64,000 nucleotides of DNA from Gammaproteobacteria bacterium (GCA_021151835.1 JAGKWO010000012.1:1-64000); one strand, 5' to 3'; shown: positions 6,406 to 15,487, counted from the stretch's first letter. The notes: generated from the sequence alone by a model not told the origin. Made by a program: numbers and translations.

Positions 6406-8988
6406 ATGAAAAGTTTTAATGCTGCGTCGCAGCAGCTGTCATCGTTTGTCTTTAAAAAGCCAATTGCATCTACAAGCCATTCTATTTTCCAACGTAAATT
6501 ACTGAGCCATTTCATCAACGGTCTATTAACTGTCGGATTAGTTGCTCCCGGGGTAGCGCTGGCCCAACAACAGCCCAAGCCAACTTTTTCGTTGGAAGCG
6601 GTTGTCGTGACTGCGCGTAATCGCGAGGAAATTGCCCAAAAAGTTCCGCTGCCTGTTTCAGTTGTGGGGGGAAAAACCCTCGATCGCGATAATGTTGTAT
6701 CGGTAAATGATCTGGTTAAAAAAGTACCTAACCTCGGTGTATTTGGCAGTAACCCGCGGCAAACCAGTATTTCGCTGCGTGGTATTGGCAAGAACGCCGC
6801 AAACGACACCATGGAGCCGAGCGTTGGTGTGATCGTTGATGGTGTAGTCAGTTCTTATGTAGGGCAATCCTGGAATGATTTTATCGATCTGGATCGCATC
6901 GAAGTTATTCGCGGTCCGCAAGGAACCCTGTTGGGTAAAAACACCACGCTGGGTGTGGTGAACATCGTCACTAAAGGCCCGAGTTTTAAACCGGGTTACA
7001 GTTATGAAGTGCGCTATGGCGAATACAATGAATTGGGTGGAAAAGTATCCGGTACCGGTGCGATTGTTGATGATTTGATTGCCTATCGCGGTTCAATTTT
7101 CTTTAACAAAAAAGATGGTGTGCTGGATAACACCTGGCAATCAGGTCCGGAAACCTGGAACGAAACCAACCGCGTTGGTGGCCGCTTGCAATTCCTGGTT
7201 ACTCCCGATGAAACATTATCCGCGCGGATTATCCTTGACAGCATTCAATCGGTAGAAAATGGCAACAAATCATTACTGGTTGATAATGGCCCCGCAACAT
7301 TTGCCGATGGCGAAGCCAGGACCACGACATTCTTCAGTCGTTTGCAGCGCGACTATTTTAATAATCCCGACGGCACCAAATACCAACCTGTTTTTAAAAA
7401 CGGAGCGTTTGGGGATAATAAAATCGAAGATTCGCAAGCGCGCCCACAGCGTACCGAACAAGGCGGCGTTTCTGTTGAACTGAAAAAAATCCTCAGTGAC
7501 GAATACTCGCTTACGTCAATTACCGCGTATCGCGAACAACATTTCGATATTAAAAATGGCGGCGTCACCCGTTTTGATATTGGTAATGGTGGCCAGCAAT
7601 TGTGGAATGACCAAACATCGCAAGAATTGCGTTTGAATTACAAGGGTGAAAAAAATTACGACTATCAAGTCGGTTTGTATTACCTCGACGCTGAAGTTTA
7701 TTCCGATGATCCCACGTATTTTGGCGCTGACGCAGCGGCATTTAATGCGAGCAACGCCCAATGGAATTCACTGAAAGCACCAAAATACCGCGGCCTGTTG
7801 ACCGATGCGCAGCGCGGGGTTTATCGCTCTTATGTACTGAATCCTACCACTGAAAGTTATGCCGCTTTTGGCCAGGTGAACTGGCATTTCACCGAGAAAG
7901 CAACCCTCACGCTGGGTTTACGCGATACCTATGAAAATAAGGAAGGGCGTAATCGCCGTGAGTTGGACCGCGCTGGAACCGGATTAACCAACGCAACCGG
8001 TAGTGATAATTCCAAAGCGGTCAATTACGGACTTGATTTGGCTAATGCCGCCGACCTCGCGGCATGGAATGCTGCAAAAGCACTTTATCGTTCGGCAATT
8101 GGTACCGGTAGCGCTGGCGATAAAGGAATTTATGATTGGATAGAAGGCGATTCCATTAGCGATAATTCCATCGCGTGGTTAGTGAGCCCAAGTTATCAAT
8201 TAACCAATGACATATTGGTTTATGCATCATTATCATCCGGTGAAAAATCGGGTGCAGTGGAATTTGATAGCGATTCGGCGAGCGCACATTATGGTCAGCC
8301 ACTGAATGTAAAACCTGAAAAAGCAGAAAATGCTGAATTGGGTTTCAAAAGTTTATTATTGGATCGTCGCTTGCTGGTTAACACCAATATTTATTATACC
8401 CGGCTCACCGATTATCAAAGTAATTTGACCGTAATTGATGAGAGCCAGGTAAGTGGCCTGCGCAGCTATTTAGGTAATATTCCCGGTGTAACTGCAAAAG
8501 GGATCGAGTTTGAAACGGCATTTGCTGTAACACCAGGGCTGAGTATTAATTTATCGGGTGCCTATAACCGTGCAACTTACGATGAGTTTTTCACCACATT
8601 ACCGGATATTTCCACCACCAGGCTCGCTGATTATTCGGGTAAGCAATTGCATGGCGCACCCAAGGTCACCTTGGCCTACGGTCTGGATTACACGCATCAG
8701 TTGAGCGATGGTTATGGGTTGAATTTTTTCCTGACCAACGCGTATCGTTCCGATGCGTATCTGCAGCCTAGCCAATCTGAATATACGTTACAGAAGGCTT
8801 ACAATGTAACGGATGGTGGTGTTGCATTGGATCGCGCCAATGGTAAATATCGCATTTCGTTTATCGTGAAAAATCTTTTTGACGAACATTATAAAACCGG
8901 TGGAAATACTTATAGCGGCACTAATGCGGTGACTGAGCAGCCCGGTTATGGACGTGCATTCAGTTTTGCTTTCCGTTCCAATTTCTAG
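6406..8988 (+). CDS. TonB-dependent outer-membrane receptor 1 (large, loop-insert type)
   Basis: 860-residue TBDR importing an unknown ligand across the outer membrane with TonB energy. An unusually long N-terminal region (about 50 residues, ending PGVALAQQ) precedes a TonB-box-like stretch near LEAVVVTARN, a plug domain (SLRGIGKN, VDGVVSSYVGQS, LDRIEVIRGPQGTLLGKNTT, GVVNIVTK) and a 22-strand barrel ending in SFAFRSNF. The ATG at 6406 follows GCGGAGA; an in-frame TTG 15 bases upstream is too close to that site to be the start. It shares with the TBDRs at 38546 and 50503 an extracellular insertion containing an AQWNSL-type motif (about residues 440-480) and an alanine-rich insertion (about 535-570). 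It is transcribed alone from a sigma-54 promoter. Confidence 0.92.
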   Translation: MKSFNAASQQLSSFVFKKPIASTSHSIFQRKLLSHFINGLLTVGLVAPGVALAQQQPKPTFSLEAVVVTARNREEIAQKVPLPVSVVGGKTLDRDNVVSVNDLVKKVPNLGVFGSNPRQTSISLRGIGKNAANDTMEPSVGVIVDGVVSSYVGQSWNDFIDLDRIEVIRGPQGTLLGKNTTLGVVNIVTKGPSFKPGYSYEVRYGEYNELGGKVSGTGAIVDDLIAYRGSIFFNKKDGVLDNTWQSGPETWNETNRVGGRLQFLVTPDETLSARIILDSIQSVENGNKSLLVDNGPATFADGEARTTTFFSRLQRDYFNNPDGTKYQPVFKNGAFGDNKIEDSQARPQRTEQGGVSVELKKILSDEYSLTSITAYREQHFDIKNGGVTRFDIGNGGQQLWNDQTSQELRLNYKGEKNYDYQVGLYYLDAEVYSDDPTYFGADAAAFNASNAQWNSLKAPKYRGLLTDAQRGVYRSYVLNPTTESYAAFGQVNWHFTEKATLTLGLRDTYENKEGRNRRELDRAGTGLTNATGSDNSKAVNYGLDLANAADLAAWNAAKALYRSAIGTGSAGDKGIYDWIEGDSISDNSIAWLVSPSYQLTNDILVYASLSSGEKSGAVEFDSDSASAHYGQPLNVKPEKAENAELGFKSLLLDRRLLVNTNIYYTRLTDYQSNLTVIDESQVSGLRSYLGNIPGVTAKGIEFETAFAVTPGLSINLSGAYNRATYDEFFTTLPDISTTRLADYSGKQLHGAPKVTLAYGLDYTHQLSDGYGLNFFLTNAYRSDAYLQPSQSEYTLQKAYNVTDGGVALDRANGKYRISFIVKNLFDEHYKTGGNTYSGTNAVTEQPGYGRAFSFAFRSNF

Positions 8989-9332
8989 TTAAAAAGTTTG
9001 ACTAGTTGGTTGTTGATGATTGTCTGATCATTTGGCAAGCCCGGACCCCGCGTGCGCTAAATAGCGTGCGCGAGTTCTTTTATATAGCGACGGCCAGGTA
9101 TGGAAAGTATTGGCAGTGAGCGCCGCCGGAAAATAAGGCGCGATAATTCACTATTGGCAAAAGTAATGTGAATTTTTGTTAATGTGAAAATTTTTTCTGG
9201 TTAATTGCTGTGATTCAAGGTAATCCTAGCCGCATTTCTGTAAGTTAACGGTCGATCATAATTTTTCATCTTAAGAAAAATTCCTGATAGTCCGTTCGAT
9301 CAATTTAAAAAAATACAAGAAGAGAGCCTGGA
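8989..9332. other. Intergenic region with TBDR terminator
   Basis: 344 bases. A hairpin terminator is present at 9049-9086. The remainder is AT-rich and must hold the promoter of the thiol reductase gene at 9333; I see no sigma-54 element with correct spacing and no convincing -35/-10 pair. Confidence 0.4.
9049..9086 (+). terminator. Intrinsic terminator after TBDR 1
   Basis: CGCGTGCGCT (9049-9058) pairs with AGCGTGCGCG (9063-9072), including two G-T pairs, around a four-base loop. It is followed by a T-rich stretch (TTCTTTTATAT). Confidence 0.7.
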
Positions 9333-11468
9333 ATGTTATCCGGATTCGGAAAATTAGTAAGTGTGAGTTGCGCACTGCTGTTCAGCACGCTGGTGCAAGG
9401 CCAACAGGATGCATCAAGCGTCACTGATAAGGCGGCAACTCCACAAGTGCAAGCCCAACTGGTGGCTTCCGTTGATGCGGTGGTGCCTGGCAGTGAAATT
9501 TATCTGGGTGTGAACCAGCAAATTATTCCGCATTGGCACACTTACTGGATCAATCCCGGCGATTCGGGTAATGCCACTACTATTAGCTGGACTTTGCCTG
9601 AAGGCGCAACAGCCAGCGAAATTATCTGGCCCGCGCCTGGCCGTTTCTCCATGGGGCCGATTACCAATTACGCCTATGAAAATAATGTCACGCTGTTAAG
9701 CAAAATTTCTGTGCCGGCTTCGATTGCCGCAGGCGATATTTTTACTGCCCGCGCCTTGGTGGATTGGCTGGTGTGCGAAGAGGAGTGTATTCCGCAACAG
9801 GTGGAATTGGCTTTATCGTTACCCGTTGTTGGTAGCGCTAATGAAACCGGTTCAGGTAGCCCGTTGATTGCAGAGGCCCAGGCGCGTGTACCGGTCGCAA
9901 GCCCATGGGGTGTGACTGCACAGCAAAGTGCTATCGATAATGAAACAGGGCAGGGCAAATTACAGCTGCATATCGGTTTATCAACAGACCAGCTCGCGCA
10001 AGTACAGGACATCTGGTTTTATCCCTATGATTGGGGGCGCATTCGCCAAAGTGATCCGCAAATTCACAAAAATGTAGCCGATGGAATTCAAGTGGAAATT
10101 GCCACAGGTGAAGCGCCCGCAGCCATCGGCGATAGCCTGGCGGGCGTGCTGGTGATTAAAGAGCAGCAAGGCATCGCGCGCGGTTATGAAATCAACGTGC
10201 CAGTGCAAGCGTTAGCGAGTAATCAAAACACCACAGAATTTGCGATCGGGTTTGCGGGCGCTTTGTTATTTGCATTGTTGGGTGGTGTGATCCTGAATTT
10301 AATGCCCTGCGTATTTCCGGTGCTATCAATTAAAGCGTTATCGCTGGTCAGCCATTCACATTATTCCGCAATCGAAATTCGTCGCCAGGGATATGTTTAT
10401 ACGCTGGGAGTGTTGGCGAGTTTTGCAGTGCTCGCGCTACTGTTAATTCTATTAAAAGCAGGCGGTAATCAAATTGGCTGGGGCTTTCAATTCCAATCAC
10501 CCATTTTTGTATTGTTAGTTGCCTACCTGCTATTCGCAGTGGGATTGAGTTTGTCCGGCGTATTTTTTGTTGGCGGTTCAGTGGCCGGTGTCGGCTCTTC
10601 ATTAACAGAGAAACCGGGTTATAGCGGCAGTTTTTTTACCGGCGTGCTGGCGACCGTGGTTGCCACGCCCTGCACCGCACCCTTTATGGCGGCAGCGTTG
10701 GGTTATGCCGTTGCACAGCCACCATTTAAATTGCTTGCGATTTTTTTAAGCCTCGGTCTTGGTTTGGCGCTGCCTTATTTATTGTTGAGTTGCTGGCCGC
10801 GTTTGCAGCGCTGGTTGCCACGCCCCGGCTTATGGATGGAGCGCGCCAAGCAATTGCTGGCATTCCCGATGTATGCGGCCGCAATCTGGTTAGTTTGGGT
10901 ACTGGTGCAACAAGCCGGTGTTGATGCGGTCATTATTGCATTGGGTGGAATGTTGCTGATTGCTATAGCCGCCTGGGTTTATGACAGCACACGTACATCC
11001 ACGAATGGAAAACGTGGCCTGGCAAATATATCCGCACTGGCATTGGTTTTGCTCGCTGTTGGTTTTGGTGGCTTGCAAGTGAATTCCCCTGCAAATGCTG
11101 CGCAAAAAGAAACAGTGGTTAATAAAAACTGGGAGGCCTATAGCGACGAACGTTTGCAATCGTTACTCGCAGAAGGAAAACCGGTATTTTTAAACTTCAC
11201 TGCATCCTGGTGCATTAGCTGTTTGGTCAATGAACGTGTTGCTCTGGGCACCGATGCAGTCAAAAAACAATTTGAACAACAGGGCATTGTTTATTTAAAA
11301 GGGGATTGGACTAATAAAGATCCACAAATCACTGCATTCCTGAAAAAATTTAATCGCAGTGGTGTGCCGCTTTATGTGTTTTATCCCGCCGGACAAGTGG
11401 ACAGTCCCAAAGAATTGCCACAAATACTGACCCCGGATTTGGTTATCGCCGCGGTGAGTGGGCAATAA
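9333..11468 (+). CDS. ScsB/DsbD-family membrane thiol:disulfide reductase
   Basis: 711 residues that carry electrons from cytoplasmic thioredoxin to periplasmic thiols. Order: signal peptide (to about residue 24); periplasmic N-domain with a CEEEC pair near residue 148; a CcdA/DsbD-like membrane domain (about 300-560) with the two conserved half-repeats NLMPCVFPVLSIKALSL (near 324) and VVATPCTAPFMAAALGYA (near 442), each with its redox cysteine; and a C-terminal thioredoxin domain with WCISC (near 624). The architecture is complete and the length fits ScsB-type proteins. The gene 88 bases downstream encodes a periplasmic redoxin that could receive its electrons. Confidence 0.9.
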   Translation: MLSGFGKLVSVSCALLFSTLVQGQQDASSVTDKAATPQVQAQLVASVDAVVPGSEIYLGVNQQIIPHWHTYWINPGDSGNATTISWTLPEGATASEIIWPAPGRFSMGPITNYAYENNVTLLSKISVPASIAAGDIFTARALVDWLVCEEECIPQQVELALSLPVVGSANETGSGSPLIAEAQARVPVASPWGVTAQQSAIDNETGQGKLQLHIGLSTDQLAQVQDIWFYPYDWGRIRQSDPQIHKNVADGIQVEIATGEAPAAIGDSLAGVLVIKEQQGIARGYEINVPVQALASNQNTTEFAIGFAGALLFALLGGVILNLMPCVFPVLSIKALSLVSHSHYSAIEIRRQGYVYTLGVLASFAVLALLLILLKAGGNQIGWGFQFQSPIFVLLVAYLLFAVGLSLSGVFFVGGSVAGVGSSLTEKPGYSGSFFTGVLATVVATPCTAPFMAAALGYAVAQPPFKLLAIFLSLGLGLALPYLLLSCWPRLQRWLPRPGLWMERAKQLLAFPMYAAAIWLVWVLVQQAGVDAVIIALGGMLLIAIAAWVYDSTRTSTNGKRGLANISALALVLLAVGFGGLQVNSPANAAQKETVVNKNWEAYSDERLQSLLAEGKPVFLNFTASWCISCLVNERVALGTDAVKKQFEQQGIVYLKGDWTNKDPQITAFLKKFNRSGVPLYVFYPAGQVDSPKELPQILTPDLVIAAVSGQ

Positions 11469-11556
11469 ATTTGGCACCGTGTTTTTTTAACTTAATAATC
11501 CAGCTTTTTTATTTTTCATAACCCGTAACATCATCTGGTAAACATAAGGAGCTTTT

Positions 11557-12180
11557 ATGTCATTCCGTCAATCTGCAAAAGTCGCTTTGGCCAGCCTCGC
11601 TTTCGCGTTGGTATCCACTCAAGCAATCGCTGAACCCGTTGTTGATAAAGCAGCCCCGACCTTTTCCGGGAAAGCGGCTGATGGTTCAACTATTAATCTG
11701 GCTGATTTGAAAGGTAAAACCGTGGTATTGGAGTGGACTAACCACGATTGCCCTTACGTGGTAAAACACTACGATAAGAGCGGTAACATTCCTGCATTGC
11801 AAAAAGAAGCTGCAGCGCAAGGTGTTGTGTGGTTGCAAGTCATCTCTTCTGCACCGGGCAAGCAAGGTAATGTCGATGGTGCAACAGCAATCAGCCTGAA
11901 TAAAAAGCGTGGTGCAACACCTACCAACACAATTCTTGATCCCGAAGGCACCATCGGCAAACTCTACAACGCACAAACCAGCCCGCATTTTTTCATCATT
12001 AATCCGGAAGGTACTTTGGTTTACAAAGGCGGCGTAGACAGCATCAAAACTGCTAATGAAGCGGACATTCCAAAAGCCAAGCCATACGTAAAAGAAGCAC
12101 TGGAAGCATTGGCTGCCGGTAAGAAAGTTCCTAATCCAAGCACTGCACCATACGGCTGCTCAATTAAATACGCAGGCTAA
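11557..12180 (+). CDS. Periplasmic redoxin (AhpC/TSA-thioredoxin fold)
   Basis: 207 residues with a clear Sec signal (about 1-25, TQAIAEP). The redoxin core begins at DKAAPTFSGKAADGSTINL and the active-site loop is EWTNHDCPYVVKHY, with one cysteine (near residue 64) in place of the CxxC of classical thioredoxins. A second cysteine lies near the C-terminus (YGCSIKYAG). This arrangement is typical of an exported peroxiredoxin-like family often annotated as thioredoxin family protein. Its position after the ScsB-like reductase suggests that the pair works in periplasmic thiol or peroxide reduction. GGAG-type ribosome site (AAGGAG) before the ATG. Confidence 0.85.
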   Translation: MSFRQSAKVALASLAFALVSTQAIAEPVVDKAAPTFSGKAADGSTINLADLKGKTVVLEWTNHDCPYVVKHYDKSGNIPALQKEAAAQGVVWLQVISSAPGKQGNVDGATAISLNKKRGATPTNTILDPEGTIGKLYNAQTSPHFFIINPEGTLVYKGGVDSIKTANEADIPKAKPYVKEALEALAAGKKVPNPSTAPYGCSIKYAG

Positions 12181-12202
12181 TTTTCCTGTTGTATTGTGTT
12201 AA

Positions 12203-12231
12203 AACGGGCCGCTACTGCGGCCCGTTTTTTT
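12203..12231 (+). terminator. Intrinsic terminator after redoxin gene
   Basis: ACGGGCCGC (12204-12212) pairs with GCGGCCCGT (12217-12225) around a four-base loop, followed by seven T. It is a strong terminator 24 bases after the stop codon. Confidence 0.92.
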
Positions 12232-12395
12232 ATCAGCAATTGACTGTTGTCATACCAGCATGATTGTGATTTTTGTGTTTTAAAATAAACAGCTTGTGCT
12301 TTTTTAGAAGAGCAGCTTATTGTTATTATTTTAAAAATGCTCGTGAAATCAAACGCTTACTTTTTTCTGCAACATAAATCACAAACCTTCCCAAT

Positions 12396-12414
12396 TGTGG
12401 CTCGATCCTTGCCA
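12396..12414 (+). promoter_or_regulatory. Sigma-54 promoter of structured leader / SMP-30 gene
   Basis: TGTGGCTCGATCCTTGCCA contains TGG-N8-TTGC with the required ten bases between GG and GC. The predicted start of transcription is near 12424, at the base of the first hairpin of the leader and about 219 bases before the start codon. Confidence 0.65.
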
Positions 12415-12420
12415 TATCAC

Positions 12421-12583
12421 CTTGCCGATTAATGACCGGCAAGGCGAACCCTATCGCCTTTGCCCGTGAAAGCCGGTTGCACTTGTTGCTCGACATGTTG
12501 TTTTTGCGGGCACAGGGACGGTAGCGACGCCTAACGCTAATCTTGACCGGCGAAGGCCCACAACACCGGAGCCGGTCTTTTTT
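12421..12583 (+). ncRNA. Structured leader or small RNA, family not recognised
   Basis: About 160 bases with many mutually compatible and competing stems. A first hairpin pairs CTTGCCG (12421-12427) with CGGCAAG (12437-12443). Alternatively ACCGGC (12435-12440) pairs with GCCGGT (12472-12477) around an inner hairpin AAGGCGA/TCGCCTT (12441-12460). TGCCCG (12461-12466) can pair with CGGGCA (12507-12512), which would cross the previous stem. The segment ends in GACCGGC/GCCGGTC plus six T. The two halves both use GACCGGC ... GCCGGT, as if a module were duplicated. It could be a riboswitch-like attenuator of the downstream gene or a free-standing RNA. It matches none of the riboswitch consensus sequences I know well. 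Confidence 0.45.
12545..12583 (+). terminator. Terminator inside the SMP-30 leader
   Basis: GACCGGC (12545-12551) pairs with GCCGGTC (12571-12577), followed by TTTTTT. It lies 60 bases upstream of the start codon of the next gene, so it either ends a small RNA or attenuates the gene. Confidence 0.7.
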
Positions 12584-12642
12584 CGGCCTTAATTTTCTTG
12601 CCATACTTTCATTTCGATTGAAGCCTTTGAGGAACCAGGTTT

Positions 12643-13641
12643 ATGACGAATTCCCTTCCGCGTTTGCCAAATCCATTGGGCAAAGCCATTAAACATTTGG
12701 TTGCTGCTGCCTTGGTTGCACCCGTATTTATTTCTGCCGCGGCGTTTGCTGCCGATGCAAAAACCCCGGCAATTCCCGGCGTTGTTAAAGAAGGTACCGC
12801 CGTACAATTTATCAAGGAAGGTTTTGAAGGTACTGAAGGACCCATTGCTGCACCGGATGGCAGTTTTTTATTTACTGAAACACGCGCAAATCGCATTACT
12901 AAAATTGCACCGGATAACACCATTTCCACGTTTCTGGAAAATTCAAACGGCTCCAATGGATTGGCATTTGCACCCAATGGTGATTTGATCACCGTGCAAG
13001 TTAACAACAACCAGGTTGGCGTTGTATATCCAAAAGGCCGTGAGAAAGTATTGGTTAAAGATTTTGAAGGCCAGGCGTTCCAACGCACTAATGATTTGGT
13101 ATTGGCAAAAAATGGCGGTATTTATTTCACCGATAGTGGCCCGGGCCAGGATGTTAAAGCTGAACCAAAAACCGGTGTTTACTACATTAGCCCCGAAGGC
13201 AAAACCAAACGTGTAGTTGGCATTAATGAAATTGAGCGCCCGAATGGTATCCAGTTAAGCCGCGATGAAAAAACGTTGTACGTCGCTAACACGGGTGGCG
13301 AATACGTGTTGTCCTATGCAATCAAAGCTGACGGTTCTTTAAGTGATCGCAAAAATTTTGCGAAAATCCCTAATGGTTTGCAAAAAAATGAACAGGGCGC
13401 ATTGTCCAGCGGTGCCGATGGTTTGGCAATTGATGCGGAAGGCCGCTTGTACGTAACGTCTAACACCGGTGTGGACGTGTTTGACGATAAGGGCAAATTC
13501 CTCGGTGGAATTCCGGTGCCACACAAACCGCAAAACGTTGCCTTCGCAGGTAAAGACAAGAAAACCCTTTATATCGTAGGTCGCGGTGCAGCTTATAAAG
13601 TAGATGTATTAACTCCCGGTTTTGCCGGACGCGTTAAATAA
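12643..13641 (+). CDS. Exported SMP-30/gluconolactonase-like beta-propeller protein
   Basis: 332 residues. Signal peptide about 1-37 (AAAFAADAK). The rest is a six-bladed propeller of the SMP-30/gluconolactonase/LRE family, which hydrolyses lactones with a bound divalent metal. The expected metal ligands are visible: the glutamate in EGTEGP, the asparagine in RPNGIQLS and the aspartate in GADGLAID; another blade motif is TNDLVLAKNGGIYFTDSG. The substrate is unknown. It is preceded by a long structured leader and a sigma-54 promoter, and followed by an exported dienelactone hydrolase, so the pair may open lactone or ester rings in the periplasm. Confidence 0.87.
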   Translation: MTNSLPRLPNPLGKAIKHLVAAALVAPVFISAAAFAADAKTPAIPGVVKEGTAVQFIKEGFEGTEGPIAAPDGSFLFTETRANRITKIAPDNTISTFLENSNGSNGLAFAPNGDLITVQVNNNQVGVVYPKGREKVLVKDFEGQAFQRTNDLVLAKNGGIYFTDSGPGQDVKAEPKTGVYYISPEGKTKRVVGINEIERPNGIQLSRDEKTLYVANTGGEYVLSYAIKADGSLSDRKNFAKIPNGLQKNEQGALSSGADGLAIDAEGRLYVTSNTGVDVFDDKGKFLGGIPVPHKPQNVAFAGKDKKTLYIVGRGAAYKVDVLTPGFAGRVK

Positions 13642-13740
13642 TCGCTGAAATTAGCTCTCCTAAAATTAACTCTCCTAGTTGTCCCTATGTTGCTGGCAGT
13701 GTCCCTGCCAGCTTTTTTAATAATGTTCAGGGAGCCTGCA

Positions 13741-14634
13741 ATGACTCGCAAAACAGCTGACGATTTTCATCCGGAAGTGTTAAAACTTTTTGATCAATAT
13801 GTTCACGGCCAGGCGTCGCGTCGCGATTTCCTGACCGGGGCTGCCAAATATGCGGCGCTTGCCGGTGTCACGGCGACTGGCTTGCTTGCAGCGCTTAGCC
13901 CGCAATTTGCCGCGGCACAACAAGTAAAACCCGATGATTCACGCATTAAGGCAACTTATGTGGAAATTGATTCACCCAATGGTAATGGCAAGGTGCGTGG
14001 TTATCTGGTGAAGCCTGCTAAAGCGGCTGGAAAATTACCAACAGTATTGGTGGTGCATGAAAATCGCGGATTGAATCCGCACATTGAAGATATCACTCGC
14101 CGCATTGCGCTGGATAATTTTATTGCCTTTGCACCGGACGCATTGTTTACCCTGGGTGGTTATCCGGGGGATGAAGATAAAGCGCGTGAATTGTTCCAGA
14201 AACTGGATCAAACCAAAACCCAGGAAGATTTTGTTAACGCCGCTAATTACCTGAAAAAATTGCCGGATGCGAATGGCAAGGTGGGTGTTGTTGGTTTCTG
14301 TTACGGTGGGGGAATTTCCAATTTCCTTGCCACACGTTTACCTGATTTGGGCGCTGCTGTACCTTTCTATGGTCGCCAACCTGAAGCAGCGGATGTTGCG
14401 AAAATCAAAGCGCCCTTACTGATTCATTATGCGGGTGTTGACGAGCGTATTAATGCCGGTTGGCCTGCTTATGAAACTGCGTTGAAAGCGGCGAAAATAA
14501 ATTACCAGGCATTTATTTACGAGGGGGCGCAACACGGTTTCAATAACGACACAACCCCGCGTTTTGACGAAAAAGCAGCCAAGTTAGCCTGGGGTCGCAC
14601 TATCGAATTTTTCAACAAGCATTTACGTGCGTAG
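13741..14634 (+). CDS. Tat-exported dienelactone hydrolase
   Basis: 297 residues with an N-terminal twin-arginine signal (SRRDFLTGAAKYAALAG, about residues 21-50) preceded by a short cytosolic helix. The alpha/beta-hydrolase core shows the dienelactone hydrolase triad: nucleophilic cysteine in GFCYGGG (near 186), aspartate in GVDERINAG and histidine in GAQHGFNND. The family hydrolyses dienelactone or related esters and lactones. I place the start at 13741 because GGGAG lies just upstream; the longer frame from 13687 would bury the Tat signal. The 99-base gap to the SMP-30 gene suggests co-transcription. Confidence 0.88.
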   Translation: MTRKTADDFHPEVLKLFDQYVHGQASRRDFLTGAAKYAALAGVTATGLLAALSPQFAAAQQVKPDDSRIKATYVEIDSPNGNGKVRGYLVKPAKAAGKLPTVLVVHENRGLNPHIEDITRRIALDNFIAFAPDALFTLGGYPGDEDKARELFQKLDQTKTQEDFVNAANYLKKLPDANGKVGVVGFCYGGGISNFLATRLPDLGAAVPFYGRQPEAADVAKIKAPLLIHYAGVDERINAGWPAYETALKAAKINYQAFIYEGAQHGFNNDTTPRFDEKAAKLAWGRTIEFFNKHLRA

Positions 14635-14680
14635 ATGCTCGGTGTGATTCACTGGTTTTGATAACTGTCTCGCCGACGAA

Positions 14681-14713
14681 AACCCTATACCAGAAATGGC
14701 ATAGGGTTTTTTA
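14681..14713 (+). terminator. Intrinsic terminator after dienelactone hydrolase gene
   Basis: AACCCTAT (14681-14688) pairs with ATAGGGTT (14701-14708), followed by a T run. It ends the SMP-30/dienelactone hydrolase unit. Confidence 0.8.
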
Positions 14714-14911
14714 TATCTCGCAAAAATCATCATTTTCCTGTTTGAATCTGGCCATTTGGTTTTGATTTTTCTGCTTATAAATAAACAGTTGCTTTGTTGT
14801 GAATCCGCGCCCGGGTTTTTTCTTTTTTAGTTATTACGAAAAATCCTTAGAAATCAATTCGCTAAGCGAAATTAAAAAAATAATGTAGAAAAAACAACAG
14901 AAACCTTGTCG

Positions 14912-14928
14912 CTGGTATGGCGCTTGCT
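14912..14928 (+). promoter_or_regulatory. Sigma-54 promoter of rhodanese 1 operon
   Basis: CTGGTATGGCGCTTGCT matches TGG-N8-TTGC with correct GG-to-GC spacing. Predicted transcription start near 14939, about 80 bases before the start codon. It shares the variant TGGTATG with the promoters at 41672 and 43898. Confidence 0.75.
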
Positions 14929-15019
14929 CTAATGGAGCCATCCAGAGTGTTTCTGTGATGTGCCTGTGGGGATCGATTTCCTGCCAGGTACTTCTTAATT
15001 CGTTTATGGAATTGTTGTT

Positions 15020-15487
15020 ATGAAATCGTTTGTGAAATTACTGGCGATAATCGCCGTTATTATTGCTCCTGCGGGTTTTGCGCAAGATGCCACCAAAGCG
15101 GCACAACCGGCAGCAAAGTACGTAGCGAAAAGTACGCAACTGAATCGCGTACAAATAGATAAATTGCTCGCCAACCCGGAGCAACTGGTGATTATCGATT
15201 TACGTCGTCCGGATGAGTTGACCAGAATCGGCGGCTTCGCTGTTTATCTCAGCATCCAGTTATCGGATCTGGAACAGAGCCTCGCATTTATTCCCAAAGA
15301 CCGCACCATCGTTACCGTTTCCAATCACGCGGGGCGTGCATTGCGCGGTGCAGATTTGTTAGCGGAAAAAGGTTTTAAGGTGGCTGGTGCTGCCGGTATT
15401 CAGGACTATGAAGAGGAAGGTGGTTGGGTGCACAGGGTTGCCGCTCCTGTACAAAAAGAATTTAGGAATTTATTCCCTAATGATTAA
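15020..15487 (+). CDS. Exported rhodanese-fold protein lacking the catalytic cysteine (1)
   Basis: 155 residues with a Sec signal (about 1-21, PAGFAQD). The rhodanese fold is recognisable from VIIDLRRPDEL, the central FIPKDRTIVTVSN and the final AGAAGIQDYEEEGG. In active rhodaneses the loop reads C-x-x-G-x-R; here it is N-H-A-G-R, with asparagine 102 where the cysteine belongs, so sulfur transfer by the usual persulfide is not possible. A close paralog with the same change is at 43972-44412. It heads an operon with DUF6644 membrane proteins and is the first gene after a sigma-54 promoter. A binding or scaffold role is more likely than catalysis. Confidence 0.85.
   Translation: MKSFVKLLAIIAVIIAPAGFAQDATKAAQPAAKYVAKSTQLNRVQIDKLLANPEQLVIIDLRRPDELTRIGGFAVYLSIQLSDLEQSLAFIPKDRTIVTVSNHAGRALRGADLLAEKGFKVAGAAGIQDYEEEGGWVHRVAAPVQKEFRNLFPND

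Larger units (their letters stand above)
12181..12642. other. Intergenic region with terminator, sigma-54 promoter and structured leader
   Basis: 462 bases without a gene. In order: terminator of the redoxin gene, an AT-rich stretch with an 18-base word (12275-12292) repeated at 26083-26100, a sigma-54 promoter (12396-12414), then a highly structured transcribed segment ending in its own terminator (12545-12583), and the ribosome site of the SMP-30 gene. Confidence 0.6.
14635..15019. other. Intergenic region with terminator and sigma-54 promoter
   Basis: 385 bases. A terminator at 14681-14713 closes the previous unit. A palindrome TTCGCTAAGCGAA (14858-14870) lies 42 bases upstream of the sigma-54 promoter at 14912-14928 and could bind an activator. 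No gene is visible. Confidence 0.5.

Noticed and set aside
12421..12583. Cyclic-di-GMP (GEMM), cobalamin, TPP or FMN riboswitch
   Set aside because: Only short words such as GCACAGGG resemble GEMM; the conserved CAAACC, GNRA loop and other required blocks of these classes are absent.
13687..13740. Upstream start for the dienelactone hydrolase
   Set aside because: It would add a hydrophobic segment before the Tat signal; the ATG at 13741 has a good ribosome site and gives a normal Tat-type N-terminus.
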